A DNA stretch of 64,000 nucleotides, from the NCBI GenBank assembly GCA_022559845.1, contig CM040120.1, positions 165,832,334 to 165,896,333 of the forward strand, written 5' to 3'. Shown here in pieces: positions 23,089-34,829 of the stretch. Position numbers and translations under genes: made by a program. Below the pieces are notes generated by a model, which saw only the letters and a list, made by a program, of their open reading frames with translations, was not told where the DNA came from and did no database searches. The DNA is from Amorphophallus konjac (Eukaryota; Streptophyta; Magnoliopsida; Alismatales; Araceae). The stretch's first letter is position 1; the number at the start of each line of letters is the position of its first letter.

Positions 23089-26000
23089 GTAACATGGATT
23101 CTTGACTTATCTGATTTCTTTTTTTTCCGGAATTCTTGAGTTCTTTTTTCTTTCTGTCATAGCAGTATCTTTTGTCTCGACTCTCGCTCACAGAACTGGA
23201 CTTGTTTGAAATTCTGTACCTTTTTGGCTATGCCCAAGGTTTCTGGTCGTGTTGCAATTACTTCTTCTGTAGGATGGATTGGAATTGTGGAGTGTTGGTT
23301 TTGGGATATGTGGGGGTTTGTTGCATGTGCCATGTGGCCATCTCCATAAGAAAGATGTGAATTCACAGAAGTTTCGTTTTGTTTGGGATTTTAGGAGTGT
23401 GGGTATTTTTCCACTTTTTATGCTCAATGGGAAATAAAAAAATGCTTGATGCCTCCCCGTTGAAGGATGCTTACTTCACTTGGAAGGAGAACAGTTTCTT
23501 TAATCAATTTTCGAACTTGGAAGCAATTGCTGTCTGTTTGTTGGAGTTTTGACCGCTCACATAAGAAGGAACTGAGTGTCCATGATTCCTGAACCCCATG
23601 CACAGCGCCTGCAATGGTAATGGTACTTTTCCTCATGAACATGTATGGGGTGTTGTTTGCTCCTGATCCAGAGAAGGTATCTGCTTACAATTTTGACAGG
23701 ACTCACTCCTTATCTCCTTCCTTTTTTTGGTTTTTCTCAATCTCTCAATCTTACGTTGTATCTCAGACTTTTCAAATGACTTCTGGCAGTTAGGACTTTG
23801 TAGATTTTTTCTTTCTGGTCTTAGAATAGCTCAATTGCTTGGTACTTGGATTGTTATTTTAACTAAGACGTTATTGCTTTTAAGAAATTTGGACATGTAT
23901 CATGCAATCATGTCAGCCATTTTTGTTTGCTTTAGGTATACCAAGATGGGATTTGCTGGAAATGTTGAGCCATGCTTCATTATCCCAACTGTTGTAGCCG
24001 TCAATGAATCTTTTCTAAATCAGTCTAGGGTCTCCAACAAGGGAAATTGGCTAGTGCAGCACAATGCTGGTGTGATGGCTGATCTTGATTTTTTCATTGG
24101 TGATGAAGCTCTTTCACGATCTCGCTCCAGCAGCACGTACAATCTCACCTATCCTATTCATCACGGTCAGGTAAATCATTCTCAGTGCAGAGTATGCAGC
24201 CTTTTCCCCTTTGGAACCCTAAGTTGGATTCTTATCTGCAGGTGGAAAATTGGGATGCTATGGAGAGGTTCTGGCAGCAATGTATATTTAATTACTTGCG
24301 TTGTGATCCTGAGGACCATTATTTTCTCTTGACAGAGAGTCCTTTAACTGCTCCTGAACATCGGGAGTATACTGGGGAAATCATGTTTGAGACATTTAAT
24401 GTTCCTGGACTCTATATAGCAGTCCAGCCTGTCTTGGCCCTTGCTGCTGGGTACACAACTTCAAAGGTTTGTATTGCTGTTTGTTGATCTTAGCTGCCAC
24501 CATCATACATTTAACAATTCTGCTCCACAAATATTCTTTCTGTGTATATCTCAATGATTTTTTTTCCTATTGGATTCTTTCCATAACAGCGGTTCCTGAT
24601 ATATTCTGCAAGATACATGGTGAATTTAACCTAACTATTTGGTCATGTTTTTGGATATCCAGTATCTATATGCTAATTTCTTTTCACTTAAATTACTAAT
24701 TCATCAAAACCTCTATTTACTTGATCTAAAATTGGGTGCCTGGGTTAAGTGGATTGTAACAAAGGAATATGATGTGTGCAGATAGCGAATATTTGCTGGC
24801 TAGCAGCTACTTGTGTTGCATATTTTTTAAAAGTGAAAGTACTCAACATAAGACTTTTTGGATCTTTCTTTCTTTCTAAGTAATACTGCACTCATGGTTT
24901 TAGGTGACACACTTTGGATCTGGTAACTCAATTCTCAATGTTTATCAGAAGTATTTGGCTGTACAATATATATATATATATATATATTAAATAATTCAGA
25001 TATATAGTATACAGCATTAAATATATCAACAACAGATATAAAATCAATAAGAATTGTAAATTTCATCCATTTAGATGTGAGAAATAAATCAAGAAGCATT
25101 TAGTCAAGTGATTTGATAGTCTAATGGAACCTTTACCAGCAATAGTAACGCAGGTACCATCAACAATAGTGACTTTGTCTTGACCCAAAGACATGGAATA
25201 TGAATGAAAAGAAGTGGATTTACTAGTCATGAGGTCAGTAGCACTAGAGTCGATTACCTAGGAATTTCTAGGTGATTGAGAAACTAGCACTCAAGGCGCT
25301 GCCATATATACCTGACGTCAACGAAGAGGAGAATGTGTGGGAAGTGCTCGGAAGCTGTGCAAGAACACGCTAAAGAGTGACAATATCTGAGGATGAGAGC
25401 ACTGGTGAGTGGTGATGCTGAGGCAGGAGACCCATCTGAAGCATAGGCACCAGGGACAACAGAAGATCGAGTCACAGCTACATTACTCTATGGCTTCGGT
25501 CCCTTTTTATTTGTTCTGAACTTTGCTGCCATCTTTTATAGATATTTCTCCCAATAGAAATTTGAATCATGATTCGTGCGGCCACAATGAGTATATCTCT
25601 TGTCATCCCACTTTTTTTTCCCCCCCAGCTGAAGGAGGCTTCTAGTAGCACTAGCAAGTGCTGAGTATTTCCCAATGTTGGAAAGAGCAGAATTGATAGG
25701 CTTGCTGCTCATGACCTGTCATCGTTGTTCCTCACTTTGAACTTTAAAATAGCTCGAACTTTAAAATAGCTCTCTTCCAGTGAAGGTGCTGGATCCATGT
25801 TAAGAATCTGTCCCTGTAAAGCATCATGTTCAGAATTCATTCCACTTAGGAATTTCATCATCCTATCATCTTCGTGAAGAGCCAAATAGGTCTGTTGATC
25901 TGTAAGCGGTGCCCATTTTGCAATTTGATAGGCATCTAACTCATTCCACAACGAAGTAAGAGCACAAAAGGAGGCCGTGACAGAAAGTGAGCCCTACTTT

Positions 26001-28087
26001 AACTCATGAATGTTGTAGCTCAAATGATTCAGGTGAATCTTATTTCTCTTGCGACCATAAAGACCAGCTAAAGTTTTCCACATGTCTGTATTAGTAGACT
26101 CGTGTAAAATTGTTGGCTGAATTCCAAGGCTGACAGAGTGTGAATCCAGGACATCACCATACTGTTATCTTGTCTCCAGGAGAGAAGAGAGGGTCTAAAG
26201 AATCCAGCATTTTCTGATCACTAGTTAAAAAATCCAATTTGTCATAGTCGGCGATATACAGTTCACCAGCAACAGCCCATGACGGAAAATTGTGCTCAGC
26301 TATGTAGTTAGAGGTGAGACGTGACCGAGGTGACCAAGGGGATGCCTCAGGCCTCAAACGACTAGGCGATGGCCTAGGTGTTTGAGGCGATATTTTATTA
26401 TAATAATATATAATTTTAAAATATAAATACATGTCTAAAGTAACATAAAAATGCTTGCATAAAATCAGTAAACTTCTTAAATTCATTCATTCCTAATATT
26501 AAACAAATTTAAATAAAATTAACAACAACTCTAAACAAATTTAAACAAAAAATAAACAAATTTAAAGAAAAAATTCAATTTACTGTTTAAGCTCCTTGTT
26601 GCTTGAAGTAGTCCAAAACGAATGCTTAAGTGTTCCCCTATAGCATACAATACGATCAGAGAGAGCGAGAGAGAGAGAGGGCTCGGCCCCTTTGTCTGTA
26701 TGTGAATGTGTGTGACAGGGTGTGTGTGTGACATAGAGAGTGATTCATTGAGAGAGAGTGATGCATAGAGAGAGAGACAGACGGGTTGAGAGAGGGTGGG
26801 ATAGTGAAAGAGAGAGAGAGAGTGAGACAGAGAGCGAGAGAGGGGCTCGGCCCCTCTGTGTGTGTGAGAGAGAGAGTGATAGAGAGTGAGAGAGTGGCTC
26901 GGCCTATGCTCGCCGCCGAAGAGAGAGAAGAGAAAGGGGGGAGATGCGAGGGGGGGGGAGACGAGAAAGTCCTACTTGCTCACTGCCGTGTTGCTTGTCG
27001 CCGTCCGCCGCGCCGCTTGCTGCCGTTCGTCACAAGAGTGGGTCCCCACTGCCGTTCACACGAGAGAGGGAGGAGATGCGAGAGAGGGGGGCGACCTAGG
27101 TTTACGATTGGGGAGAGAGAAGAGAAAGGGAAGAAGGCTCTTATATGGGCTCTTGCCATGGATCCCATTATCCGGTTCGCGGGCCTCTGCCGTGGCTTGC
27201 AGAGTGGGCCGAGCACGTGGGGCAGGCTGAGGTTGGTAGAAGCGGGCCAGTCGCGGATTGGGCCGGGGTGAGGGGACTCCTCGCCTTGGCTCTCGCCTTG
27301 CCTCCTCGCCTAGGTGCTTGCCTCCACCGCTTTTGATAACATTGGTGCTCAGTCAGTTTCTCTGATGTGATCTGTGGTGTAGTTTGGTCATTAGATGCCA
27401 ATGATATACTGAACCATTGGAGAAGACATCTCTGATGCTGTAGACGAGGTATCTCCCATGTCCATCACACTTGATTATCATCGCTAGCCACAGAAAACAG
27501 AGTTCAACTACAGCAAGTAGTGTCACCTTAGTGCTGCCCTGTAAAAACCCTAAAGAGATGACATGTCCCAGAGCAACAAGAGGATGGCAGCAGCTGAAAG
27601 AAGCAGCAGTAGCCCCAGAAGAAGTTAAAAGCAGCCCTAGCTGGGATCTCCAGCGGCTGATAGGCTTGATGGTTACAGCCGAAGGCCTCGATGGAGCAGC
27701 AGGCATGAGAGAGAGCCCTGGCAGATCTGGCCGCAGTAGTCTCAGCTTGGGCAGGGTAGGGGCAGCAGGTTTGGCCTGGGCAGCAACAGCCAAGGCGGCC
27801 TGGGCAGGGCACGGGCAGCAGGTTCAGCTGCTGGAGGGTCCGCCCTGATCCGCAGTGGGGTCTGTTGGAGAGGTCTGCCCTGATTAGCAGAAGAGTCCGC
27901 TGGAGAGTCTGCTGCGATCCCCGACACCTGTGTAGGGTTTTTCCCTTTTTTTGTGGATGTGGCTTGTAGGTCAGAAAATAGAGAGAAGCAATGGAGTTAC
28001 ACCTTGTGCTAGCAAGAAGACCCCCGTGGAAGGGGTGCAGCCTTAGAAGGGATGTGTTCCGAGCAGATCATGTGTTCCGAGCAGATC

Positions 28088-28136
<49 letters not shown>

Positions 28137-31100
28137 TAAACCCACAGAACCCAGAGAGAGTTACAAATAAACCCACAGAACCCATTGTATTACAAAAATA
28201 CCCCAGTTTATTACAAAATTACCCATTTTCCTACATTCAAAAATAAGGTGGGACCTGATCCTTCATTCCATATAAAAATCTGAACAAGGCATGACAAAAG
28301 CTGGTTCAGCCCTTAATTGGTCACGTCGGTGCCGAAGAATTCCAAAATTTTGCACTGTTGTTAATTATTTTTAGTTTTCTGAATTTTAAGAAGCAGGATA
28401 ATCTGAAACTTTCCATTTTCCTAGATGTTTCCCATATTTTTTGTGCTTTCATTCCTGTTAATCCCCTCTTTCTTTTTCCAGTATTTACTTATAGGGTGTC
28501 TTCACAACTTGTATTTTAAAACATGCCCTCTTGTGTGTCTATTGACATTAGGCTCTGATATGTTGATAATTGTGTGGAATACATGTCTAGGATCATTTTG
28601 AAGCTGAAGCATATGGTCCCTGGTAATATTCACCCGGGTCCTATGGCTATCTTTTTTTTGAAGGGATGTCATTCATAACTTGTTGGAGTGTTCAGCTTGA
28701 ATTTAGTTAGCATTTGCTTCAGAGACCCAATTTGTCACGCTCCAATTGCGGAATATAGGAGCGTGACGAGGTACAATCAATCAAGATTAGCAATAACTAA
28801 TTACATCGATATCTCAGTATAAAGTAAATCAATTTTCTGAATGACTTAATAAACCCTGCCGTAAAAAAATCTGGTTACAATCATTCAAATCTGAATTTCC
28901 AACACAAAGTATCATCACATCAGAAAAATAACTTAAAAAATTAGTTAACTTCACTGTTACACTCTCCTATAAATCACACTCTAAAACATAGATAACCCTC
29001 CAAACTAAACTAACAAACAATAAAATAATTTCTAATCCAGACCGCTCGAGTACACTCTGTCACTCTTGTCCCTCCCCGTCTGAACTAACCTCATCCTCAG
29101 AATTACCTAAAAAATATTAACTAACACTGGATGAGCAAAAAATACCCAGTAGAAATTACGTCTCAGTAGTCAGGCAACTTTAAGTAATTAGTGTATTTAC
29201 AGTGTAACAGGGAGATTATAACATGAAAGTGTCTGAAAAATTTAGAGTTCAATCAACAGGAAAATAATCCTGAAGAGTTCGATCAGGAAAGATAGAACTT
29301 CTAGAATTTCAGAAGAATACAAGAAAAACAGTAAATTTCAATAAGAATAATTCAAGGAATAATTTCATGGAATCAAGTTACAATGAACATGTATCAAGTG
29401 AAAACATCAAGATAATTGGCCCTATAACAAGTAATTACCCAATATGGGTCAAGAATGTCGTGTACAAGTCAAGCAATCATGTTAATTATGTAAATTGAAT
29501 TGTCTAGATCAATCTGGCACGCTTGTAGTTAGGGCAATGTTACACTTAATCATTCACACTCCTGTAGGCACAAATACTTTCGAGTGCTCTTCCCAGGATC
29601 AGATCCGGGCCCTTAACTTGTGCCACACATTGAGGTCAATTTGGATCCAAGATGTCATGTAATTACTAGACAACTTAGGTGATAATGGCTAAGAAAATTT
29701 CAAGAAAATATAGGGTTCAGGAGCAATGTTGAATCAAAAAAAGGGGTAAAAGTACAAAGAATTATTCGGAGAGAAATAATGAAGAAATTCAGTATAATTG
29801 ATCAGGGATTAATCTATAAAAACATGAATCAATCGGTTGTTGGGTCAAAAGGGGGTCAAAAGAACCGAATGGCAGTAAAGGATCGATTGGAAATCTAATA
29901 GAAACTCAAGAGAATAGATTTGAAATTTCAATGGGACTAAAAAGAAAAATATATTGGATTGCATAGTTCACAAAAAGGAATTGAATGATCTCTGCAAAAC
30001 AAAGTTGAAAGATTTGATTGGTTATGTTATACGTAAAGAAAGAATCGATTGATTCGGTTGAAGTGATTGATCTTGAGGAGAAATAATCGATCACGTTAAT
30101 GCAATGATCAATCATTATTTATGTAGTTAAATTCAAAAAATTGAAATTCTCATTCTTTTTGACAGAATACAGTTATATATATATTTTTGTTGAATATTTA
30201 TTTATTTATTTTTTAATGATGAAATTCAATGCCATATTACATATTCACTTAATTGGGTGTTAACTATAATGTAATGATTAGTTCGAGAGAAAGGTCTCAT
30301 TTATTAAATCAGGAACAAGGCATGATGACGAGGAATCCGAGGGAAATAAACTGAACAGGTCGAGTTCAAGAAGAATAGTCAGGATAGGAATTAATATAAG
30401 AAGATTTACTAGAAAAAAATTTCGATTAAAAACAATTGAGGACTAGAAAATATCAATGATTGGAATCAAGTTTGCAGGAAATCAATAATAATTGAGTAGG
30501 CCGAAAGTAAGCATTTCGGACTTTGACGGATTGGAGTTTGTGGGAGTAATTTAATTCTTACAGAAAATTATCATTATTCTTTGCTTGAAGCTTGAATAAG
30601 AAAACTTACCTTTAAATTGTACGATTTCTAAGAATTTAAGCCTGAAGAAGACCCTCTGTTCTTCCTCCAGTGTCCCAAGTCTCCTCTTGTTGTAGCCGCA
30701 CCGCTCTCCGTAGTAGGGTTTGGGTCGGGGCAAGGCCGAGAGAACCCTTTATAGTTATAGATAAGATTCTCCTAGAATCCTACTATAACTAAAATTTCCT
30801 TCCTTGGTAGTGAAAACCAACTCGAATTTTTAAAATTTCGGAGAGTCCTTATCTGCAAGTTTCTTAGTTTAAACCTACTTAAATTAGTTTCATAGTCAAG
30901 GAAATCCTGTCGAAATTCATTCAATTGGTTTAATTTTTAATTCACCTTTTCAATTGATTGGTTCGAGTTAATTAGTGTTTTCTGTAACACCCCGATTTCA
31001 GGAAGTCTCTAATAAGATGTTGGATTTCCCACAATATGATCCCAATAAGTCAGCCCATTTAGTATATTTGAGCCCATTAAGATAAATTCATAATTTTAAG

Positions 31101-32349
31101 AGAGTAGTCCGTTATTTATAGCATAACTTTTCATAGGAATATTCAAATGAGGTAAAACTAGGCTCATTAGAAAGATAATTCAACATTTACAATCTTCATG
31201 TTGAGCACTTTATGAGATTCTGTCATTTAAGAGGTCAAAAATGCCAAATTACAAAAATCACTATTTGATGGTAATATTTTAGTTTTAAAAAAAATTGGAG
31301 TTAGACGATATATTGTCTAAGTAAGGCAGGAATTAGACGGAACATCGTCTAAGTGAGATGGAAGTTAGACGAAACATCGTCTAAGTGAGAGAAATAGATG
31401 ATGTATTAAGGGGATAGACGAAATATCGTCTACTCTGGAAGAAATAGAATAGATGAAGTATCATCTAATCTTGAAGAAATAAATGGTGTTTTGACGAGAT
31501 AGACGAAGTATCGTCTTATTTGGAAGAGTTGGATGTTATATTAATGATGAATTGAAGAAATAGACAATAGGAAGGGTAACGAATACAAGATAGATGGCAA
31601 TTAGCTACTAGAATGAGATTAAGGACTTACGTAAATTCTTAATTATTTCTATCTAATTACCAGACTTAATTAATAACTATATCTTTTCTTTTCTTTTTTT
31701 CTTTTGTCATCAATATTATTCCATTTAGCCTGATACTTAGTCAGGGTGCTATGCAATTACTTATAAGGCACCCTCACAACTTGTTTCTTTTCAACGGGGG
31801 GACTATTCCAACACCTTATGTGCAAGATGATTGTGCTTTTTACATGGGCAACTGTCGCAGAGTATTGAGTTGGAGAGCATAACGTAAGATGCTTTTGGGT
31901 CATGGCCGTATTCTTGCTCCTAAGGGGCTAAATATGATACATTGTTAGAGCATCGAACTCAAGACCAATCAGCTTTGGGTTGGAAGTCCCATTTACAGTA
32001 TTTTGGGTAGTGGATTCGGATAATTGAGTGGCTAGTGTTAGGTAAATTGATGAATAAATTTCTGAAATCATAATTTAGTTAAGTATTACCTTATTTGCCT
32101 TGGACTACCTGAGGAAATCTATTTATTATATACAGTGCACATTTTTCCTTTAATGATTTTTTTCTCTCTATGCGTTCATTGTCTAACGAATACTTTTCTC
32201 AGTGTGAAATGACAGGGGTTGTCATTGATGTTGGAGATGGAGCTACACATGTCGTGCCGGTTGCAGATGGTTATGTTATTGGGAGCAGCATGAAGTCTAT
32301 TCCCATATCAGGGAAGGATGTTTCCTTATTTATTCAGCAACTTTTGCGG
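23042..32349 (+). CDS. ARP3: Actin-related protein 3, 5' half of the gene (coding exons 1-4)
   Basis: ARP3 is a core subunit of the Arp2/3 complex, which nucleates branched actin filaments in the cytoplasm downstream of SCAR/WAVE; in plants its loss distorts trichomes and other expanding cells. Four exons join in frame with GT-AG introns: 23042-23088, 23936-24170, 24242-24466 and 32203-32349, giving 654 nt or 218 codons. Residues ~8-25 carry the actin-fold phosphate-binding loop ([17 protein letters not shown]), and exon 4 carries the second one ([14 protein letters not shown]). Full plant ARP3 is about 427 residues, so this is the first half. No frameshift or stop is seen in the joined exons. 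Intron 3 is 7736 bp and filled with mobile elements. No later exon was found to 64000, so the gene may be truncated or continue outside. Confidence 0.9.
23936..24170 (+). CDS. ARP3: ARP3 coding exon 2
   Basis: Acceptor TTTAG precedes the exon; donor GTAAAT follows. It encodes [14 protein letters not shown] through [10 protein letters not shown] (78 codons plus one base). The following intron is only 71 bp. Confidence 0.93.
24242..24466 (+). CDS. ARP3: ARP3 coding exon 3
   Basis: Acceptor CTGCAG, donor GTTTGT. Seventy-five codons from [13 protein letters not shown] to AAGYTTSK, including [19 protein letters not shown], a strongly conserved actin-family block. Confidence 0.93.
24967..24990. 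repeat. (TA)n microsatellite
   Basis: A TA dinucleotide run in ARP3 intron 3, next to the end of the copia remnant. Confidence 0.9.
25070..27480 (-). pseudogene. Copia gag-protease remnant inside ARP3 intron 3, split by a hAT-type element
   Basis: Minus-strand copia sequence in order: gag start with [11 protein letters not shown] and QITSEKL (27480-27345), then after the insertion [16 protein letters not shown] (to ~26220), [12 protein letters not shown] (near 26070), the 80-residue piece [12 protein letters not shown]...[13 protein letters not shown] (25951-25709), and the protease region near 25260 reading [14 protein letters not shown] followed by VTIVDGT and IAGKGSI. The protease DSG is DSS, so it lacks the catalytic-motif Gly. 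Stops and frameshifts interrupt it throughout. No integrase, RT or LTR of this copy is obvious. It is antisense to ARP3. Confidence 0.82.
26300..27344 (-). mobile_element. hAT-type non-autonomous element, copy A (1045 bp), inside copia gag
   Basis: Flanked by perfect 8 bp direct repeats GTGCTCAG (26292-26299 and 27345-27352). The left end CTATGTAGTT matches the terminus of copy B at 42.9 kb; the right end is more diverged. Inside are a GGCGACC/CCTAGGCG-rich end, an AT-rich segment, a GA-rich low-complexity stretch with GGGGCTCGGCCCC palindromes, and a GC-rich end. It lies inverted relative to copy B. ORFs inside are low-complexity and not convincing. Removing it and one duplication rejoins the copia gag frame between ITSEKL and TEHNF. 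Confidence 0.85.
27481..28734. other. Intron sequence without a recognised gene
   Basis: Upstream side of the copia remnant (perhaps its leader) with GCAGCAG-rich sequence at 27560-27830, a duplicated GTGTTCCGAGCAGATC (28045-28087), and intronic AT-rich DNA from 28140. A plus-strand 125-residue frame at 27471-27848 shows no known domain. Confidence 0.4.
28092..28133. repeat. (GA)n microsatellite
   Basis: An uninterrupted run of about 20 GA units in ARP3 intron 3. Confidence 0.93.
28735..30989 (-). mobile_element. Gypsy-type LTR-like block in ARP3 intron 3
   Basis: Non-coding block bounded on the left by a hairpin, GTCACGCTCC with its complement GGAGCGTGAC 14 bp away (28736-28769), and on the right by TGTAACA. 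A minus-strand TATAAAGG near 30745 and the ACTGGGTA-type element near 29150 resemble the arrangement in the 16.3-19.6 kb block, so I read it on the minus strand. No target duplication is evident, and the orientation is not secure. Confidence 0.45.
30983..31740 (+). mobile_element. LTR-like block starting TGTAACACCCCG, plus strand
   Basis: Starts TGTAACACCCCGAT, the same start as the minus-strand block at 19569, followed by a GCATAACTTTTCATAGG-type stretch common in plant gypsy LTR 5' ends. It carries the palindrome array at 31302-31517. The right limit is unclear; no internal domain follows. Confidence 0.5.
31302..31517. repeat. Six copies of an 18 bp palindrome TAGACGAANNATCGTCTA
   Basis: Copies start at 31302, 31334, 31366, 31415, 31450 and 31500, each exactly 18 bp with 7 bp arms and a four-base centre. 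Changes in one arm are mostly matched in the other (TAGATGA with TCATCTA at 31450), implying selection or gene conversion for dyad symmetry. Confidence 0.9.
31741..32202 (+). other. 3' end of ARP3 intron 3
   Basis: AT-rich intron sequence leading to the exon 4 acceptor, with a T-rich tract before TTCTCAG. No other feature seen. Confidence 0.5.
32203..32349 (+). CDS. ARP3: ARP3 coding exon 4
   Basis: Acceptor TTCTCAG, donor GTATTT. Forty-nine codons, [13 protein letters not shown] through FIQQLLR, follow directly in phase from exon 3. It lies 7.7 kb after exon 3, which is exceptional for a plant actin-family intron and is explained by nested mobile elements. Confidence 0.92.
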
Positions 32350-32412
32350 GTATTTCCCAATGGATTTTGCTGTCAGTTTCTGTTTTACATTTGTTGAATA
32401 GAATGGTTGTTC

Positions 32413-32572
32413 TTCCTGTGTTTAAGCATCAGGGACATGCTTGGCCCTACTTAGAGATTTTTAAATGCCCAAGTTTCCATTTGCCCACTTCTTTCCTGTG
32501 TTTAAGCATCAGGGACAAGCTTGGCCCTACTTAGAGATTTTTAAATGCCCAAGTTTCTATTAGCCCACTTCT
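32413..32572. repeat. 80 bp tandem duplication in ARP3 intron 4
   Basis: TTCCTGTGTTTAAGCATC starts at 32413 and again at 32493; the two 80 bp units differ at only a few positions (ACATGC/ACAAGC, TTCCATTTG/TTCTATTAG). It is a recent duplication. Confidence 0.93.
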
Positions 32573-33367
32573 TGGACTTTTGCCTAGGTTCTTCTTCGTG
32601 TTGTGGAAGAATTCCCATATTCGTTGAATGGTCTGAAAAAGTAACGCAGAACTGCACTAAAGAGTCAGAGTCTCTACACCCCTCTGCTGGTAAGACATGT
32701 GAGGATCAAGTGATCTACATCTTCTACACCTAGAACACAAATAAGCAAATAATATCCACAGTGAGTGCTCATTTGCACATCTTGGTTAATTACTATCCTT
32801 TTGCCAAACATAAGCCACATAAAAGAGTTGACTTTGATTTGTGACTTAACCTTCAAGCTCATTATACTGTTGATATGGAGCTAATTCTCCTTGAATTACG
32901 GTAATCAATATTTAAATGAGAACTGTCCATTGCTTTTGCTCCATGCTTAACTGTCCTTTCTATTGGTGTTATTCTGATCTTCTGACATTATCTGAAAGAG
33001 GACAAAATACTCATCAATTTTAGAGTCTTCCAGTCTTCTTCTCAAAGGACGCCATTAAATGCATTATTGCATGTGACCTCAACATGATAAGAATCCCTGA
33101 CTCTATGTCACTTACCTGCATCAAGCTGAAATGTTATGAGAAATCTGTCCTTCAAGGTGTAATATTTGATTCTAAGATGTTTGAGACATTGATGGAGTTT
33201 TACTTGGACTATTGTTCCCTAGATGGTGAATTATTTGGAGTTTTATTTGACAGCTTGCCAGAAACTTGTCACTCCAACATTACTAATCTTGTACATGTTG
33301 TGAGCTAGTTTGTAGGGCTCCAACTTCCACTTGTTATGTAACTTTTCTTCATATTCTTTGTGGTCTT
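32573..33367 (+). other. Sequence after ARP3 exon 4, with an unassigned 74-residue ORF
   Basis: I searched for the expected next ARP3 coding blocks (ERGENIP, YCYTCSD) and did not see them. A plus-strand ORF at 33084-33308 (MIRIPDSMSLTCIKLK...) has mixed composition that looks protein-like, but I cannot assign it to a family. Confidence 0.3.
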
Positions 33368-34267
33368 TGTTAGGTCCCTTGGGTGCAGGAGGATCTAGAA
33401 GGGGGGGTTGAATAGATCCGGTGACAAGTTATACCCAATTAAAATCTTAGGTAACTAAAAATACAAACACCTGCTACGATGCAAATAAAACACTTAACCA
33501 TACAACACAGTGGATTTAGCATGAGTGGTTCAAGTGCTAGAGCAAAATACCGAAGCAGTACAATTCAATGCTCCAGTGAGAGCCTGCGTCGACGCAGCAG
33601 ATTGGTGGGGTCGACGCACCCACACAACCCTTTCTGTACTTCAAGTACAACGGCTGCACAACAGATTTATAGTGTGTGTGTGGACAGTAAACTAATTGAA
33701 AAGCAACTAAGATAGCATGCGTTTAAGCTAACACAAGAACCTGTGAATGGGGATAGAGAAGATGAATCACACGTATAAAGCACAACCCATTGCACAAGGA
33801 TTTTTAAGGTGGTTCGGTTGCAACCCACAACCTACGTCCACCCCTCACCAAACCCGGTGAGGCTTTCTGCTGACAAACAACTTGAACCATTGATCCACAG
33901 TTTCGGGGAACAAATCCCTACAACTGCTGAGCAACACAGCTTGCTACTGCTGAGCCTCACAGCTTGCTACGGAACACAGTAGATGAAAAGAAAACAAAGA
34001 AAGATGCAAACAAAAACTTTAGCTCTGAATGGAGCATGAAGACTTTGGATTTGATTCACAAGTCTTGTTTGAACGGATTGGAAATGAGACTTCTTTGGCT
34101 GCTGATGCTTTCTCTCTTCACACGCAGGCTGACTGCAGGGATGCTTGCCTCTCCATCTTTTTACAGCATCGGATTGGGTGAATCCATGTGCTGGGCTGCT
34201 TTCTTTTCTTCTCTTAGGCTTTCTTCTTTTTCTTCAAGCAGCAGCAGCTCCTTCAATAGAAGCTTCA

Positions 34268-34276
34268 AGTATATAT
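34268..34276 (-). promoter_or_regulatory. TATA box of the probable solo LTR
   Basis: Minus-strand CTATATATAC downstream of the motif array and upstream of the leader with GCTGCTGCTT. Confidence 0.55.
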
Positions 34277-34829
34277 AGAAGAGCCAGTGGAAAATTTTCC
34301 TCCAAGAAATCTGCAATATGAGCGATTCAAATTAAAGTATTTTCTTTGACCTCTGACCTTCTTCCAGCAGTGCTTGACTTGATCCAACGGGAATAAGGAA
34401 GCAGATGGGAAGACAAAATTTTCCCTCTAAAATCTTTTCTTGGCTTTGAAGTAGATATCCTGCAGAATGTTGACTTGAGCTTGCAGGGCTTTTCAAACTA
34501 GTCCTAGGATAGGACGGTGGTAGGCAGAAAGTAGACTATATTTGAAAGCTTGTGGCAGAGGGAATGGCTTTGTCTAGTGTGCACTTGAGGACAGACCACC
34601 TGAACAGTTTCTTCTAAGATAATCTTCTGACAGAGAAGACTTTTTCTTATTTGGTGGCTGACAGGATCTTGTCCAAAAGGATGTTTTGAGCCCTCATTAT
34701 GGAATGGCAGAAGTTCTGACCTGGGATTCTCTTCCAGACCTCAAAAACCGTGTTTTTGGAGGTTTACGGTTGCTATTTTTGGTTCCTGGATCACTGCTGC
34801 GGTTTGACAGAAGTTTTCCGAAATAGCTT

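Noticed and set aside
22560..23191. Several 80-156-residue ORFs on both strands over the ARP3 leader
   Set aside because: GC-rich 5'UTR and exon 1 leave few stops; no domain and overlap with a clear plus-strand gene start.
26786..27271. 161-residue Arg/Glu-rich ORF
   Set aside because: Lies in the GA-rich core of hAT-type copy A; simple-sequence artefact, not conserved as a frame in copy B.
28735..30989. Helitron based on the terminal hairpin
   Set aside because: No CTRR end after the hairpin on either strand, no TC start, no Rep/helicase sequence.
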